Virus record (IMG/VR): IMGVR_UViG_3300042350_002797
Location: 300,555-364,554 of that record
Length of the DNA: 64,000 nt
Reading direction: 5' to 3' (one strand)
Source: a virus
Shown: positions 31,601-38,059 of the stretch, one piece after another
Numbering within the stretch: position 1 is the first letter of the stretch
Layout of the letters: every line of letters begins with the position of its first letter
Notes under the pieces: model-generated
Told to the model about the DNA's origin: nothing
Seen by the model: the letters and a program-made list of their open reading frames with translations, nothing else
The model's database searches: none
Position numbers and translations under genes: made by a program

Positions 31601-32183
31601 TAGAAGATAAAATAGCAAGTCCAGATTCCACAGTTAGATTAAATGTTGTACTACCAACCTGACCTGCACTGTCAGTAAATGTTACTACATAAGTTGTATT
31701 TGCAGTAGCGACTGTTGGAGTTCCGGATAAGGTTAGTTCTACACTATTAAATAAATTACTTGTACCATCAGTATTTTGAATAGTGATTACAGTTTTATTA
31801 GTAGCAGTTAAAGTTATCCCTGCCGGTAATGCTGGACTAACTGTAAAATTTAAAATCGGAGTTGTGCCAGGAGAACTTACACTTGTTCCACCTGTTGGTA
31901 TAATAGCAGCTCCTCCAACTGCCTTTACTACAGTTGTAGTAAATGAATTATTTCTAACTACTACATTATTATTTGATAAAGTATTGACAGTTATACTTGG
32001 TCTAGCTACAGGAGGTTTGATCCCCGTAGGTTGTGGCCAAACTAATTTTCCTGCACTTAGTCCTGTGCCAGCGGCAGCTCTAAATATTGCTCCGTTTTGA
32101 TTTATAAAGTAATCGCCTACAGCGTATGAAAAATTTGTACTAGCTGGAGTGCTTAATGGATAAGGATAATAAAAAATTGCCAT
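22611..32183 (-). CDS. 3190-residue giant fibre: Ig-like repeats, collagen shaft, cupredoxin insert
   Basis: The N-terminal head (residues 1-90) is followed by 12 Ig-like He_PIG repeats of about 90 residues to about 1200, each with a PSLPSGLTFNTSTGQISGTP-type core. A collagen-like shaft of GYTGSQGDI triplets runs to the C-terminus and is broken by small domains near 1250, 1640 and 3030 (VTILG...LYVWTGSTWT type) and by a cupredoxin-like domain at about 2608-2718. It ends in a Gly-rich tip (GGISSIDAGGVT). Probably a long side or tail fibre whose length makes it a major particle feature. Repeats make assembly errors possible. Confidence 0.85.
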   Translation of the reverse strand: MAIFYYPYPLSTPASTNFSYAVGDYFINQNGAIFRAAAGTGLSAGKLVWPQPTGIKPPVARPSITVNTLSNNNVVVRNNSFTTTVVKAVGGAAIIPTGGTSVSSPGTTPILNFTVSPALPAGITLTATNKTVITIQNTDGTSNLFNSVELTLSGTPTVATANTTYVVTFTDSAGQVGSTTFNLTVESGLAILSSTQAIASRILTQFVAAATFTPVTGSGGVGALTYSISPTLPSGLQFNTTNGSISGTPSVTLTQTTFTVTVTDTADQTSSKTFSLTVNTPPAIVPATSTNIPTLTQGAIVTPFTPVTVSGGVSPLSYNISPNLPSGLSFNTSTGQITGTPTGVSGTTTYTVTITDSVGQTSSSTFTLTVNAAPITTTVSVSNFTATQNVAVTPFTPVTASGGFGTLAYAVSPSLPSGLTINSGTGQISGTSTVTLSQTIFTIIVSDQANQTSSKTFQLLVNAPSAIITTQSVATSSLVINTNITPFIPVTASGGYSNLTFGISPTLPVGLNFNTSTGQITGTPTALSGSTTYTVTATDTLNQTSSKTFTLSVINPPITTTVNVPTRTITQGAVMAAFTPVSGSGGVGALTYSISPSLPSGLTLNAASGQISGTPTSAISQTTFTITVSDTVNQTSSKTFTLTINAPPALNATVSTNASTFIRNVAITPFNPVVGSGGSGTLSYSISPSLPNGLSFITSTGQITGTPTVTSVQTTYTVTVSDSASQTASNTFIITIELPPAITTTLENANVTFTKLQAATAVAPVSAAGGYGSITFNISPSLPNGITFSSSNGRIGGTPSTTSSGNFTITATDSLGQTSSKTFSLTVVNPVLVAVQNISSRSIVQNILTTAFIPVTGSGGTGTYSYSISPSLPSGLSFNTSTGQISGTPTSIINTTTFTVTVTDTDNSTASNTFSLTVTSPPALVLTPNVSTVTLTQDVVVATYTPVAVSGGAGTRTFSISPNLPSGLTFNTITGTFSGTPSGANNLTTYTFTVSDQAGQTNSVTFSIEVLPPQILLTVNSATNIFTQYSQITSFVPISATEGSGTLTYSISPSLPTGLTFNTSTGSISGTPTSVLGLTTFTISVTDSLSQTEFDTFTLVVNEDPPTPITTISNVNPVILTRLEAAELIPVTATGGEGTLTYSISPSTLPPGLFFSSSTGSITGIPTEVFSTSTFTVTVTDIVPQSESRSFTLEIKQEIVEVGKGYTGSRGFTGSVGFVGSLGYTGSKGFTGSAGVGYTGSKGDPGTSVTILGSLNSISNLPASGNAGDSYLISGDLYVWTGSTWTNVGQIQGPDGYTGSQGNIGYTGSEGIGYTGSEGYTGSKGDLGFTGSRGFIGFTGSKGDLGFTGSIGFTGSVGFTGSQGTIGFTGSQGIGYTGSLGDTGYTGSQGFVGSQGDTGFVGSQGVQGFTGSRGFTGSQGDFGYTGSQGDIGYTGSQGFTGSQGVGYTGSQGIGFAGSRGFTGSQGDFGYTGSQGDIGYTGSIGYTGSQGDFGYTGSQGDTGYTGSVGFVGSQGDIGFVGSQGDIGYTGSVGYVGSQGDIGFVGSQGDIGYTGSIGYVGSQGIIGLTGSKGDFGYTGSLGYTGSQGDIGFVGSKGDIGYTGSTGYTGSTGFVGSRGDIGYTGSQGEQGYTGSKGSDGTSVIIIGSVNNANQLPSDYTGNIGDSYIVSNTGHLYIWTGTTWTDVGVIQGPIGYTGSQGVGFTGSTGYTGSQGIIGYTGSQGDIGYTGSIGFTGSIGFTGSQGTIGYTGSKGDLGFTGSVGFTGSQGIVGYTGSQGNIGFTGSRGFSGSKGDLGFTGSAGVGYTGSQGFVGSQGDIGYTGSRGVGFTGSVGFTGSQGNFGYTGSRGDLGFTGSVGYTGSQGDFGYTGSRGDLGFTGSVGYTGSQGFIGFTGSQGDFGYTGSKGFVGSQGDFGYTGSQGNTGYTGSRGFTGSQGATGFTGSQGDFGYTGSVGFTGSKGEGFTGSQGDQGFTGSIGFTGSQGVGFTGSRGSVGFTGSTGDRGYTGSIGFTGSRGDTGFVGSQGDQGYTGSIGYTGSSGFIGSQGITGFSGSRGLTGFTGSQGLRGQEGLEGPIGYTGSLGFTGSVGFKGDQGDQGDIGFTGSQGLQGDPGPQGDLGPQGDQGYTGSRGFVGSIGYTGSQGIPGEAAAIGYTGSIGFTGSQGDIGYTGSRGTDGLQGYTGSIGFTGSQGDIGFTGSQGTDGLQGYTGSIGFTGSQGDIGFTGSQGIPGEYAALGFTGSQGSSGSTGFTGSIGFTGSQGFTGSQGILGFAGSQGLQGDIGYTGSIGFTGSRGNQGDQGEIGPLGYTGSQGDQGDQGIQGDTGFTGSLGYTGSRGFTGSQGIPGEYAALGFTGSRGDAGFTGSTGFTGSIGYTGSQGDTGFVGSTGFTGSQGVTGFTGSQGIPGEYAALGFTGSQGDFGYTGSKGDTGEQGLRGFTGSQGIQGIQGPQGNLGYTGSRGFVGSQGIQGNTGFTGSIGVTGSRGFTGSQGIPGEAAAIGYTGSQGIIGYTGSTGQTGFTGSRGDTGFVGSRGDLGFTGSRGFTGSKGDQGDTGFVGSRGDLGFTGSRGFTGSKGDQGDTGYVGSRGQSGFTGSTGFTGSQGIPGEYAALGFTGSQGGQLFKFNNPGGAFVYTIDGYNENYPTITVFKGDLVYFNLQNITSSHPLAFRLSSGNTDTVPGMTNNNTTSGNHSTSTLISYRVPYDAPTQIVYQCVFHSGMIGIIKIDDRKGYTGSQGITGAQGEQGFRGFTGSKGDTGNQGDRGDQGFTGSRGFTGSQGLTGNQGLRGYSGSRGFTGSKGDQGLQGEIGFTGSQGDQGYTGSIGFTGSASTVIGYTGSLGFTGSQGAGFTGSQGITGFVGSRGDIGFTGSIGFTGSQGTGFTGSRGVVGFSGSKGDLGFTGSNGFAGSQGITGYTGSASTVIGYTGSRGTDGIIGVDGSQGYTGSSGFTGSQGDIGYTGSQGDIGFTGSQGDIGYTGSQGDIGFTGSAGTNGYTGSQGDIGFTGSQGDIGFTGSAGTNGYTGSQGDIGFTGSKGDTGLGFTIAKIYSSVSELTSDTSPAGIIAGQFAIIETANPDNLENSRLYLWTGTSYNFITDLSGATGLTGPQGIIGFTGSSGFVGSTGFTGSIGFVGSRGLVGFAGSAGFTGSQGTGFTGSQGDQGLRGYTGSSGTGGGTGGTFGNLDGGQPDSNYGGISSIDAGGVT

Positions 32184-32185
32184 AG

Positions 32186-33364
32186 TTAACCTTGTGCTCT
32201 AACTGTTAAATCTAATAAAGAATTATATCCTAATCCTGTATCTACCATAATAAAAATACTCTCTGTACCATCGTCATAATAAAAGTCTCCAGGTATCAGA
32301 TCTTCAATAGTTAATCCGGCAGCAGCATCTGTATTTGTATACATCCTAGGAGCTTTAGTTGTTTGAATTGTTCCGTTAGGAAATACTAACCCTTCAGCTT
32401 TAATATATTGTAAGTTGCCTGAAGGAAGTGTAACTTTTAGAGCACCATCTATTGGATCAATACTAAGTACCGTGCCGCCAATATCTATAGAGTTACTTCC
32501 AACATAAATGGTTCCAAATCTATTTGTAGGGGATCCTAAATTTTGTAAACCATCAGTTGCCGGAATAATACTATATCCTGCATCTACAGTAATTGTATCT
32601 ATTCCATTACTGCTCATGCCGTCTACTATGCCAGCGCTACCTGTGTATCCAATATTGCCTTGGCTACCAGTATATCCTATGTCACCTTGACTACCAGTAA
32701 ATCCATTAGTTCCAGCACTGCCAGTAAATCCATTAGTTCCAGCACTACCTGTATATCCATTAGTTCCAGCACTACCAGTAAATCCATTAGTTCCAGCACT
32801 GCCAGTAAATCCATTAGTTCCAGCACTGCCAGTAAATCCATTAGTTCCAGCACTACCTGTAAATCCATTAGTTCCAGCACTGCCAGTAAATCCATTAGTT
32901 CCAGCACTGCCAGTAAATCCATTAGTTCCAGCACTACCTGTATATCCTGGAATTGTACTAGCAGATCCTGTGTATCCACTATTACCTTGACTACCAGTAA
33001 ACCCATTAGTTCCAGCACTACCTGTATATCCAAGACTACCTTGACTACCAGTAAATCCTCGTGGACCAGTTCCGTCGCCACCTGCAACAGAAAACCAATC
33101 AGGAGATGCTCCATCATCGTAATAAATGCTTAATTCATTATTATCAGGATTGTACCATATAGTGCCATTTGTTGGTTCAACTGGTTCTATGTTACTAATA
33201 GTAGTAACAGAATTACCTCCTATAGGATTTCCACCGGGTGTAGACCCGTCGCTGAGACGTAACTCTCCGGTTTCAATGTTGAAAAATAGATTACCTTCCT
33301 CACCAATAAATGATTCTATATCATTCTTGACAAGACCGGCTTTAATTTTACGGAAAAATGCCAC
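32186..33364 (-). CDS. Tail fibre with 9-residue tandem collagen repeats
   Basis: 392 residues from a GTG start with AAGGAA upstream. The head (FFRKIKAGLVKNDIESFIGEEGNLFFNIETGELRL is the recognisable region in two parts) resembles the attachment domains of phage fibres. A collagen region contains about ten GTNGFTGSA units encoded by near-identical 27-bp repeats. The C-terminal 130 residues form a globular tip (RFGTIYVGSNSIDIGG, LPSGNLQYIKAEGLVFPNGT), a pattern common in tail-fibre ends. Late-type TAAATA box upstream. Confidence 0.8.
   Translation of the reverse strand: MAFFRKIKAGLVKNDIESFIGEEGNLFFNIETGELRLSDGSTPGGNPIGGNSVTTISNIEPVEPTNGTIWYNPDNNELSIYYDDGASPDWFSVAGGDGTGPRGFTGSQGSLGYTGSAGTNGFTGSQGNSGYTGSASTIPGYTGSAGTNGFTGSAGTNGFTGSAGTNGFTGSAGTNGFTGSAGTNGFTGSAGTNGFTGSAGTNGYTGSAGTNGFTGSAGTNGFTGSQGDIGYTGSQGNIGYTGSAGIVDGMSSNGIDTITVDAGYSIIPATDGLQNLGSPTNRFGTIYVGSNSIDIGGTVLSIDPIDGALKVTLPSGNLQYIKAEGLVFPNGTIQTTKAPRMYTNTDAAAGLTIEDLIPGDFYYDDGTESIFIMVDTGLGYNSLLDLTVRAQG
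32693..32941 (-). repeat. 27-bp tandem repeats inside fibre gene
   Basis: About nine units, each encoding GTNGFTGSA, differing only at a few third positions and at Phe/Tyr. Much more exact at the DNA level than the collagen repeats of the other fibres, so the copy number probably changes by slippage or recombination. Confidence 0.85.
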
Positions 33365-33383
33365 ACTAAATTCCTTGATTTAG

Positions 33384-33393
33384 TGTATTTATT
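33384..33393 (-). promoter_or_regulatory. T4-late-like promoter box
   Basis: Minus strand CAATAAATAC; TAAATA ends 21 nt before the GTG at 33364. Lies in the short gap between two structural genes. Confidence 0.45.
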
Positions 33394-33399
33394 GGTTTA

Positions 33400-33657
33400 T
33401 TACTTTTGGAAGATTGGGTTATCAGGATCGTGTTCCTCTTCGTCTTGTGTTAGATCTTGAATAATAGGACTGACTTTCCCTTGTTCAGCTTTTTTCATTT
33501 CAATATCTTGTTGCAACGGAGGAACCATTACAGGATTATCTTTGAGCTCAGTTGGATCTTTGGCATCATCTGTACCGGGCATATCAATTTCTGGTTCTGC
33601 ATCACCATTTATTTTGATCGTTATTGGCACATTGATAGTGAATTCTCTAGCTCTCAT
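33400..33657 (-). CDS. Small acidic protein with MRAREF start
   Basis: 85 residues, highly charged and probably disordered after a short beta-like front (MRAREFTINVPITIKINGDAEPE). The MR/MKxxEF start recurs at 3627, 38059 and 38331, and may be a shared N-terminal tag; this is seen in the sequence but its meaning is unknown. GGAG lies 7-8 nt before the ATG and a TAAATA box 18 nt before it. Confidence 0.6.
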   Translation of the reverse strand: MRAREFTINVPITIKINGDAEPEIDMPGTDDAKDPTELKDNPVMVPPLQQDIEMKKAEQGKVSPIIQDLTQDEEEHDPDNPIFQK

Positions 33658-33673
33658 TCAGATTCTCCGTGCT

Positions 33674-33683
33674 TTTATTTATC
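33674..33683 (-). promoter_or_regulatory. T4-late-like promoter box
   Basis: Minus strand CGATAAATAA; TAAATA ends 18 nt before the ATG at 33657. Divergent from a sigma70-type promoter that starts 8 bp further right. Confidence 0.5.
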
Positions 33684-33690
33684 GTTACTG

Positions 33691-33719
33691 TTGACTTCAG
33701 GAATAAGAGATAATATACT
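33691..33719 (+). promoter_or_regulatory. Sigma70-type promoter
   Basis: TTGACT (33691-33696), 17 nt, TATACT (33714-33719), 6 nt before the ATG of the plus-strand gene at 33726. If used, the transcript would be almost leaderless. Confidence 0.6.
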
Positions 33720-33725
33720 TTAGCT

Positions 33726-34025
33726 ATGAAATATAATCCAAAAGAACCTATTGAACAATGGGCTGAACGAGTTAGCTTGCATGAATATGGCGAAGCTGTA
33801 AAACAAATTGCTGCTGGCCAAGATGTTGATCAAGTAATGGAAGCAATGAGTGCTAGAATTGTTCAAAAATTAAAACACCCAATGCTTGTTCAAATCAAAG
33901 AATGGGGTAAATCTACGTATGATGCTACTTTATCTAAGACACGATATAAAAAGAATTACTTAGATAAGACTAAACCAGTTGCGGATCACATGAATGATGT
34001 AGATGATCCTAATTATACTATTTGA
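33726..34025 (+). CDS. Small protein resembling glutamyl-tRNA reductase C-terminal domain
   Basis: 99 residues. AVKQIAAGQDVDQVMEAMSARIVQKLKHPMLVQIKE matches in spacing the helical dimerisation end of GlutR (HemA), including the KLxHP motif, but no catalytic or NADPH-binding part is present. It is a lone plus-strand gene among minus-strand ones, with its own promoter and no clear Shine-Dalgarno site. It converges on the next gene with a 13-nt overlap of the ends. It could interfere with host tetrapyrrole synthesis, or the likeness may be structural only. Confidence 0.6.
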   Translation: MKYNPKEPIEQWAERVSLHEYGEAVKQIAAGQDVDQVMEAMSARIVQKLKHPMLVQIKEWGKSTYDATLSKTRYKKNYLDKTKPVADHMNDVDDPNYTI

Positions 34026-34243
34026 GCTAGACCGTATACAGCATACACTAGCATAGTTTTGGTATGCATGTCGTCTGCCTCCGAATCTAATACATCTGTT
34101 CTAACTAAATCTTCCAGTAATTCTTTATATTCATCTGGACTAATTTGTCCGCTACTATACTGAGCCTGCAATTCTAATGCCATTTGCGCTCGTTGCGCTA
34201 CCCAAGGTTTATCGCTTTGTGCTAATTGATATAAATCGCTCAT
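34013..34243 (-). CDS. Small helical protein of unknown function
   Basis: 76 residues, almost entirely helical and acidic (LAQSDKPWVAQRAQMALELQAQYSSG, ISPDEYKELLEDLVRT). No Cys, no membrane segment. Its ATG immediately follows the stop of the lipoprotein gene, so they share a transcript. No family recognised. Confidence 0.65.
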   Translation of the reverse strand: MSDLYQLAQSDKPWVAQRAQMALELQAQYSSGQISPDEYKELLEDLVRTDVLDSEADDMHTKTMLVYAVYGLAQIV

Positions 34244-34627
34244 TTAAAATCTCCCAATAACTGCTTTGGCTACCGTACCACTTTGTGTATCTAATATTTT
34301 CTTTTTCATATTACAGTAGGCTTCACTGCCTTGTTTAACCATACTACGATCATAAAAGTCATTTACAGTTTCATTCATCGGCTTCACTAGACGTAGTACA
34401 TCTCTAGTGTCTTTAACTTGACTATAAATGATTAACCAATCCATGTGTTTCTTAATTACGGCTACTTGAGGTGCATGTGGTTGTTTACAATCTAAATCTA
34501 AAACACTTTGTCTAATATCTATTACTGAACGACTTTGATTATCATCCCAGAAGCTAGGAATCTTATCTTTAATTGTACTACAGCCTACAAGTAATACAAC
34601 AAGTAAGCTGGCTGCTATTTTACGCAT
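34244..34627 (-). CDS. Predicted outer-membrane or spanin-like lipoprotein
   Basis: 127 residues from ATG 34627. A signal peptide ends in the lipobox LLVGC, so lipid attachment at Cys16 is likely. The mature part is helical with two Cys (LDLDCKQ and AYCNMKK). Two other short lipoproteins here share GCSTI/ACSTV after the signal (41040 and 43015). An outer-membrane spanin or exclusion lipoprotein is possible but not shown. Confidence 0.75.
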   Translation of the reverse strand: MRKIAASLLVVLLVGCSTIKDKIPSFWDDNQSRSVIDIRQSVLDLDCKQPHAPQVAVIKKHMDWLIIYSQVKDTRDVLRLVKPMNETVNDFYDRSMVKQGSEAYCNMKKKILDTQSGTVAKAVIGRF

Positions 34628-34695
34628 CAATGTTCTCCGTATGGAATAATAGGACGATCATCGTCTGGATTATCTGGGCCAATCAGTTGCACCAT
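34627..34695 (-). CDS. Possible 22-residue peptide
   Basis: An ATG inside the end of the nuclease gene opens a 22-residue frame, MVQLIGPDNPDDDRPIIPYG plus EH, whose TGA overlaps the lipoprotein ATG. It fills the gap exactly, which supports translation or at least coupling. Too short to judge function. Confidence 0.35.
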   Translation of the reverse strand: MVQLIGPDNPDDDRPIIPYGEH

Positions 34696-35117
34696 GATTG
34701 TTTAGCTTCTCCATAATACTCTCGAGCAAACCCATTAGCGATTAATTGAGCACGTAAACTTTGACCATCTAGAATAATGTCGCCTAGCACACGGCCGCCG
34801 AACTTATCCCAACCGTAAAGTACTACAAATCGCTGTGTGCTTCGTGCTACTAACTGTGTTGTAAATTTTGTAGCCATAGCACCACGTTCTGCTTCACTTG
34901 GGCATTGCGCTCTGTGTCCTTTTTCAGGTGTATCTACACCGTATACACGAACTGCTAATTGAGGTTTGATTGGCGCTGGCAAATAAGGAGCAGCAATAAC
35001 AACTGTATCGCCATCTGTGACTTTTAAAATCTGTGCTTCGTAGGTAACGCCCTGTGGTTGCTTTTGAGCGAAGGCAAACAACGGCAATACTGCTAGTAAT
35101 AATAATAGTTTTTTCAT
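34683..35117 (-). CDS. Secreted staphylococcal-nuclease-like protein
   Basis: 144 residues. A signal peptide (MKKLLLLLAVLPLFAFAQ) precedes an SNase domain: VTDGDTVVIAAPY, RVYGVDTPEKGHRAQCPSEAERGAMAT, and LIANGFAREYY. The Asp and Arg of the calcium and catalytic site are recognisable. It would cut nucleic acid in the periplasm or outside, perhaps against competing DNA or for nucleotide salvage; this role is inferred. In one transcript with the lipoprotein. Confidence 0.88.
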   Translation of the reverse strand: MKKLLLLLAVLPLFAFAQKQPQGVTYEAQILKVTDGDTVVIAAPYLPAPIKPQLAVRVYGVDTPEKGHRAQCPSEAERGAMATKFTTQLVARSTQRFVVLYGWDKFGGRVLGDIILDGQSLRAQLIANGFAREYYGEAKQSWCN

Positions 35118-35141
35118 AACTGAACACCTTAATAATGTACA

Positions 35142-35151
35142 GTTATTTACT
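35142..35151 (-). promoter_or_regulatory. T4-late-like promoter box
   Basis: Minus strand AAGTAAATAA; TAAATA ends about 26 nt before the ATG at 35117 and overlaps the stop of the preceding gene. Weak because of the spacing. Confidence 0.3.
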
Positions 35152-35554
35152 TAAACCATCCTATTTTTTCTCCGTTGTCTTTACGACGTTGCCATTCTTC
35201 TACACTGTTAGGAAAGCGCCATGCCCAAATAGCTACTAGAGCCATAGTGACAGCAGTATAGATTACGCCTTTAATAGGCACAGTGAACCACATAAACAGT
35301 AAACTACTGCTCATTACTGCTAACATGGCATACTTACCCTTTTGGGGGAATACTCGTTTTTCTCCCCAATTAGTAAGGAAAGGACCAAAACGTGGATGAT
35401 TGTATAACCACCGATGCATACGGTCGCTGCTCTTACTAAAACAATAAGCAGCACCTACTAAAAAGATACTGAATGGTATGCCAGGTGTTACTAGACCAAT
35501 ATAGGCCATTACCAAGCATAACCATCCAAGTACGAAAAAGAAAAGTTTTTTCAT
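35147..35554 (-). CDS. DUF454 (YbaN-like) inner-membrane protein
   Basis: 135 residues from the ATG at 35554, which overlaps the HNH stop as ATGA. Hydrophobic segments at about 4-30 and 80-115 flank the signature GLVTPGIPFSIFLVGAAYCFSKSSDRMHRWL. The family is widespread in bacteria, function unknown. In a phage it may alter the inner membrane. Coupled to the HNH gene upstream. Confidence 0.82.
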   Translation of the reverse strand: MKKLFFFVLGWLCLVMAYIGLVTPGIPFSIFLVGAAYCFSKSSDRMHRWLYNHPRFGPFLTNWGEKRVFPQKGKYAMLAVMSSSLLFMWFTVPIKGVIYTAVTMALVAIWAWRFPNSVEEWQRRKDNGEKIGWFK

Positions 35555-36063
35555 TGTAAGTATTCTAACCAAGCCGGATCTCTAACTTGAAAAGGAAGAG
35601 TTTTCCTTTTGTTTACAAGTTCGTAGTAACTAGGCTTGTAGGGCTTAATACGCGGCTTAGTTTTAGTACTATTACTTTTACGAGCGTTACATGGACCACA
35701 GGCTGTTACACTGTTGTCCCAAACACTTTTACCACCTAAACTGATAGGATGAACATGATCCAAGGTACAGTCTTTTTTGGTTAGAGTAACATTACAGTAT
35801 TGACACTTGTACAAGTCTCGTAGAAATACATTGCCCTTGCTAAATCTAACAGCAGCTTTTGGTTTCATGTAGTCTTTGAGCATGATAATACTAGGTACTT
35901 GTGTTTCCCAAGTAGCACTATGAACGATCCAATTTTCATGCCATGCTAATACATGGGCCTTATCCAGGACCATATATCTAATTGACTCTTGCCAATCGCA
36001 TACACTCAAAGGAATGATGCTAACCGGCGCTCCGTCAGCGTTAAGAACAAGTGTGTCTGCCAT
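35551..36063 (-). CDS. HNH endonuclease-type protein
   Basis: 170 residues. CQYCNVTLTKKDCTLDHVHPISLGG then NSVTACGPCNARK gives two CxxC zinc pairs and the HNH catalytic His. The front (LVLNADGAPVSIIPLSVCDWQ) is the usual first domain of this family, common in bacteria and phages. It could act as a homing or genome-processing nuclease. No intron or intein is visible nearby. Confidence 0.88.
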   Translation of the reverse strand: MADTLVLNADGAPVSIIPLSVCDWQESIRYMVLDKAHVLAWHENWIVHSATWETQVPSIIMLKDYMKPKAAVRFSKGNVFLRDLYKCQYCNVTLTKKDCTLDHVHPISLGGKSVWDNSVTACGPCNARKSNSTKTKPRIKPYKPSYYELVNKRKTLPFQVRDPAWLEYLQ

Positions 36064-36113
36064 TTTTTATTTGAAACGTTGAGTAAAACTACATTATATA
36101 GTCAAATGAATAA

Positions 36114-36662
36114 TTAAGCAAGTACCGTTTGGACGAATTCAAAGCTGGATCTTTCTACTGCGGCTGTCCATTGTTCAGTTGAATCTAAATCAAAAACCAA
36201 ATGTTTAGAAGCAGAAGATATCAACCAGCTTTTATCATGATTATAACCGTTTACACCTTGAATTTCAGAATGTAGTTGTGTTGGTGCCCATGCACATAAG
36301 CCTGCAAATATTCTCCAATGTTTTGGTTTATCGCCAATAGAAAATCGATACAACAAATCCGAAGAACTACTTAGACTAAAGCGATTATTAATTCTTAGTG
36401 TATTACCACATTCCCATTCTGAACTGTGTAATACTGTAAGAGCATTAACATTTACGGGACCGCCTACATAGATAGATCCTTCAACATCACTTTCTACTCC
36501 ATGTTGTTCTGAAAACTCTTTGATAGACATTTTACTAGTCTTGTTTAACACTAGACCTACACTGCCTCTATCATGATCTTCTGTTACAAATATTACTGTT
36601 CTTTGCCAAAAGTTTCCTCTAACATTAGGAGGTGCTATTAATAATTTTCCTGTAGTTGACAT
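36114..36662 (-). CDS. yqgE: YqgE/AlgH family protein (UPF0301, DUF179)
   Basis: 182 residues, the usual family length. GKLLIAPPNVRGNFWQRTVIFVTEDHDRGSVGLVLNKTS and IYVGGPVN followed by the GLCAWAPTQLHSEI region match YqgE/AlgH. Its biochemical role in bacteria is not established. Finding it in a phage suggests recruitment from a proteobacterial host. Its start touches the stop of the lysin gene. Confidence 0.88.
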   Translation of the reverse strand: MSTTGKLLIAPPNVRGNFWQRTVIFVTEDHDRGSVGLVLNKTSKMSIKEFSEQHGVESDVEGSIYVGGPVNVNALTVLHSSEWECGNTLRINNRFSLSSSSDLLYRFSIGDKPKHWRIFAGLCAWAPTQLHSEIQGVNGYNHDKSWLISSASKHLVFDLDSTEQWTAAVERSSFEFVQTVLA

Positions 36663-38059
36663 TAGGCCACTGTTCCGAATACTGTTCCGCCAATCTTAGT
36701 TCCGCCAGATGCATACATTTTATCCAAGAACTTTCTGCCTGAGGCAGTTTTATATGCTGCCGGGTTAGCACTAGTAAAATTCAAGAATGACTTATCTGCA
36801 TTAGGTAAGTTAGTTAGTAAAGAATCAACTATCTTAGCTAATCTAGCCTTGCTTACTGGAGTTGTGAAGTTAGGATGTGGTCCAGTCCAGCCGCCACCTT
36901 TTATAGGATGTCCGGTTACGGGTTCAAATTGACCAGGTGCCCATACTACTCCGACTACAGTGCTTTTTCCGCCATATCTTTCTCTTGTTCTATTAAGAAT
37001 AACCGCAGCGATTTGTGCCATTTCTACAGAATTGGGACTAGATTCTGCACTAGTAGTTTGAATCAAATGTTTCCATTCATCATCATTCATGGTGCGACCT
37101 AGGAATGTTTCTGCAACCTTTCTAGCCTTGTCTACATTTTCCACTGAAGTTAAAGCAGGTATATCTAAATCTGCACCTTTCTCTGTATTCACACTTGTTG
37201 GAATTTTAACTTTAGCTACTTGTCCAGCATTAATTTTACTCAGCATGTCAAATGATTCTTTTCCAAAAGCTGATCCATTACCTTTTAAGTCATAATCTTT
37301 CTTAAAGGCTGCAACTGCTGCCGCTGTAAAAGGTCCATACTTACCATCAACTCCTGTTCTTCCTACACTATATCCTAAATCTTGTAAAGATTGTTGCATG
37401 GTCGTTACTTCATCTTTTTGACTAGAAGGATATGGAGGACCTTGCTCTAATTCTGCCGAAGTAGCAATACGATCTTTAACGCTAGGTGCTCCAGGTTTTT
37501 GATCAGGTGTACCTAATTTAGTTTTGTTGCTAAGTGTATGTTCTGAAGCTATTCGATTGGCAATGCCTCCATAAACGCCCATGGGTTGATGAAGACCATC
37601 GCCACCTTTGACTGTGCCTAAATCATATGTAGGAACATTAATACCGGCGTTTAATGCTTTTCTTAATTCATCTCTTTTATCTTTCTTTTTAAGATCAGTG
37701 GTAGCTGTAGGCAACAAGTAAACAACTTCTAATCCTCTTTCTTTAGCATCGCCAATAATTTTATTAACTTGACTAACAATTTGTGGAATGGGTTTAGATC
37801 CTAAATCATTGGCTCCTAAGCTTATAGCCACAACACTACCTGAAGGAATCTTAGCGATAGCTGCTGGATGCATAGGATCAAATGCGCTAGCACCGTCCAT
37901 GCCTAACGCTTTCCAAGTTTTGCCTCTTCCATAATTACCTACACCATTACTATGACTATCTCCCACAGTAAAATAACCTGGCTCATTAAATTGTGCCACA
38001 GAGGCCTGAGCGCCTTTTTGTGCTTCTGTAATTAGATTTTTAAATTCATTAAATCTCAT
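36662..38059 (-). CDS. Multidomain lysin: SGNH hydrolase, PG-binding, SleB-like hydrolase
   Basis: 465 residues. The SGNH esterase domain has GDSH at 33-36, GAND at 82-85 and Asp154/His157. A peptidoglycan-binding repeat (MQQSLQDLGYSVGRTGVDGKYG) is at about 220-260. The C-terminal 140 residues (SAESSPNSVEMAQIAAVILNRTRERYGG, VVWAPGQFEPV) match cell-wall hydrolases of the SleB/CwlJ type. No signal peptide; it begins MRFNEFKNLI. It may be a virion or assembly-associated wall enzyme, or a lysin needing a holin that I do not see. Confidence 0.82.
   Translation of the reverse strand: MRFNEFKNLITEAQKGAQASVAQFNEPGYFTVGDSHSNGVGNYGRGKTWKALGMDGASAFDPMHPAAIAKIPSGSVVAISLGANDLGSKPIPQIVSQVNKIIGDAKERGLEVVYLLPTATTDLKKKDKRDELRKALNAGINVPTYDLGTVKGGDGLHQPMGVYGGIANRIASEHTLSNKTKLGTPDQKPGAPSVKDRIATSAELEQGPPYPSSQKDEVTTMQQSLQDLGYSVGRTGVDGKYGPFTAAAVAAFKKDYDLKGNGSAFGKESFDMLSKINAGQVAKVKIPTSVNTEKGADLDIPALTSVENVDKARKVAETFLGRTMNDDEWKHLIQTTSAESSPNSVEMAQIAAVILNRTRERYGGKSTVVGVVWAPGQFEPVTGHPIKGGGWTGPHPNFTTPVSKARLAKIVDSLLTNLPNADKSFLNFTSANPAAYKTASGRKFLDKMYASGGTKIGGTVFGTVA

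Noticed and set aside
32693-32941. CRISPR array
   Set aside because: The 27-bp units are tandem without spacers and code for GTNGFTGSA in frame.
35551-36063. HNH gene as an intron or intein homing element
   Set aside because: Neighbouring genes are continuous and there is no sign of a split host gene or intron core.
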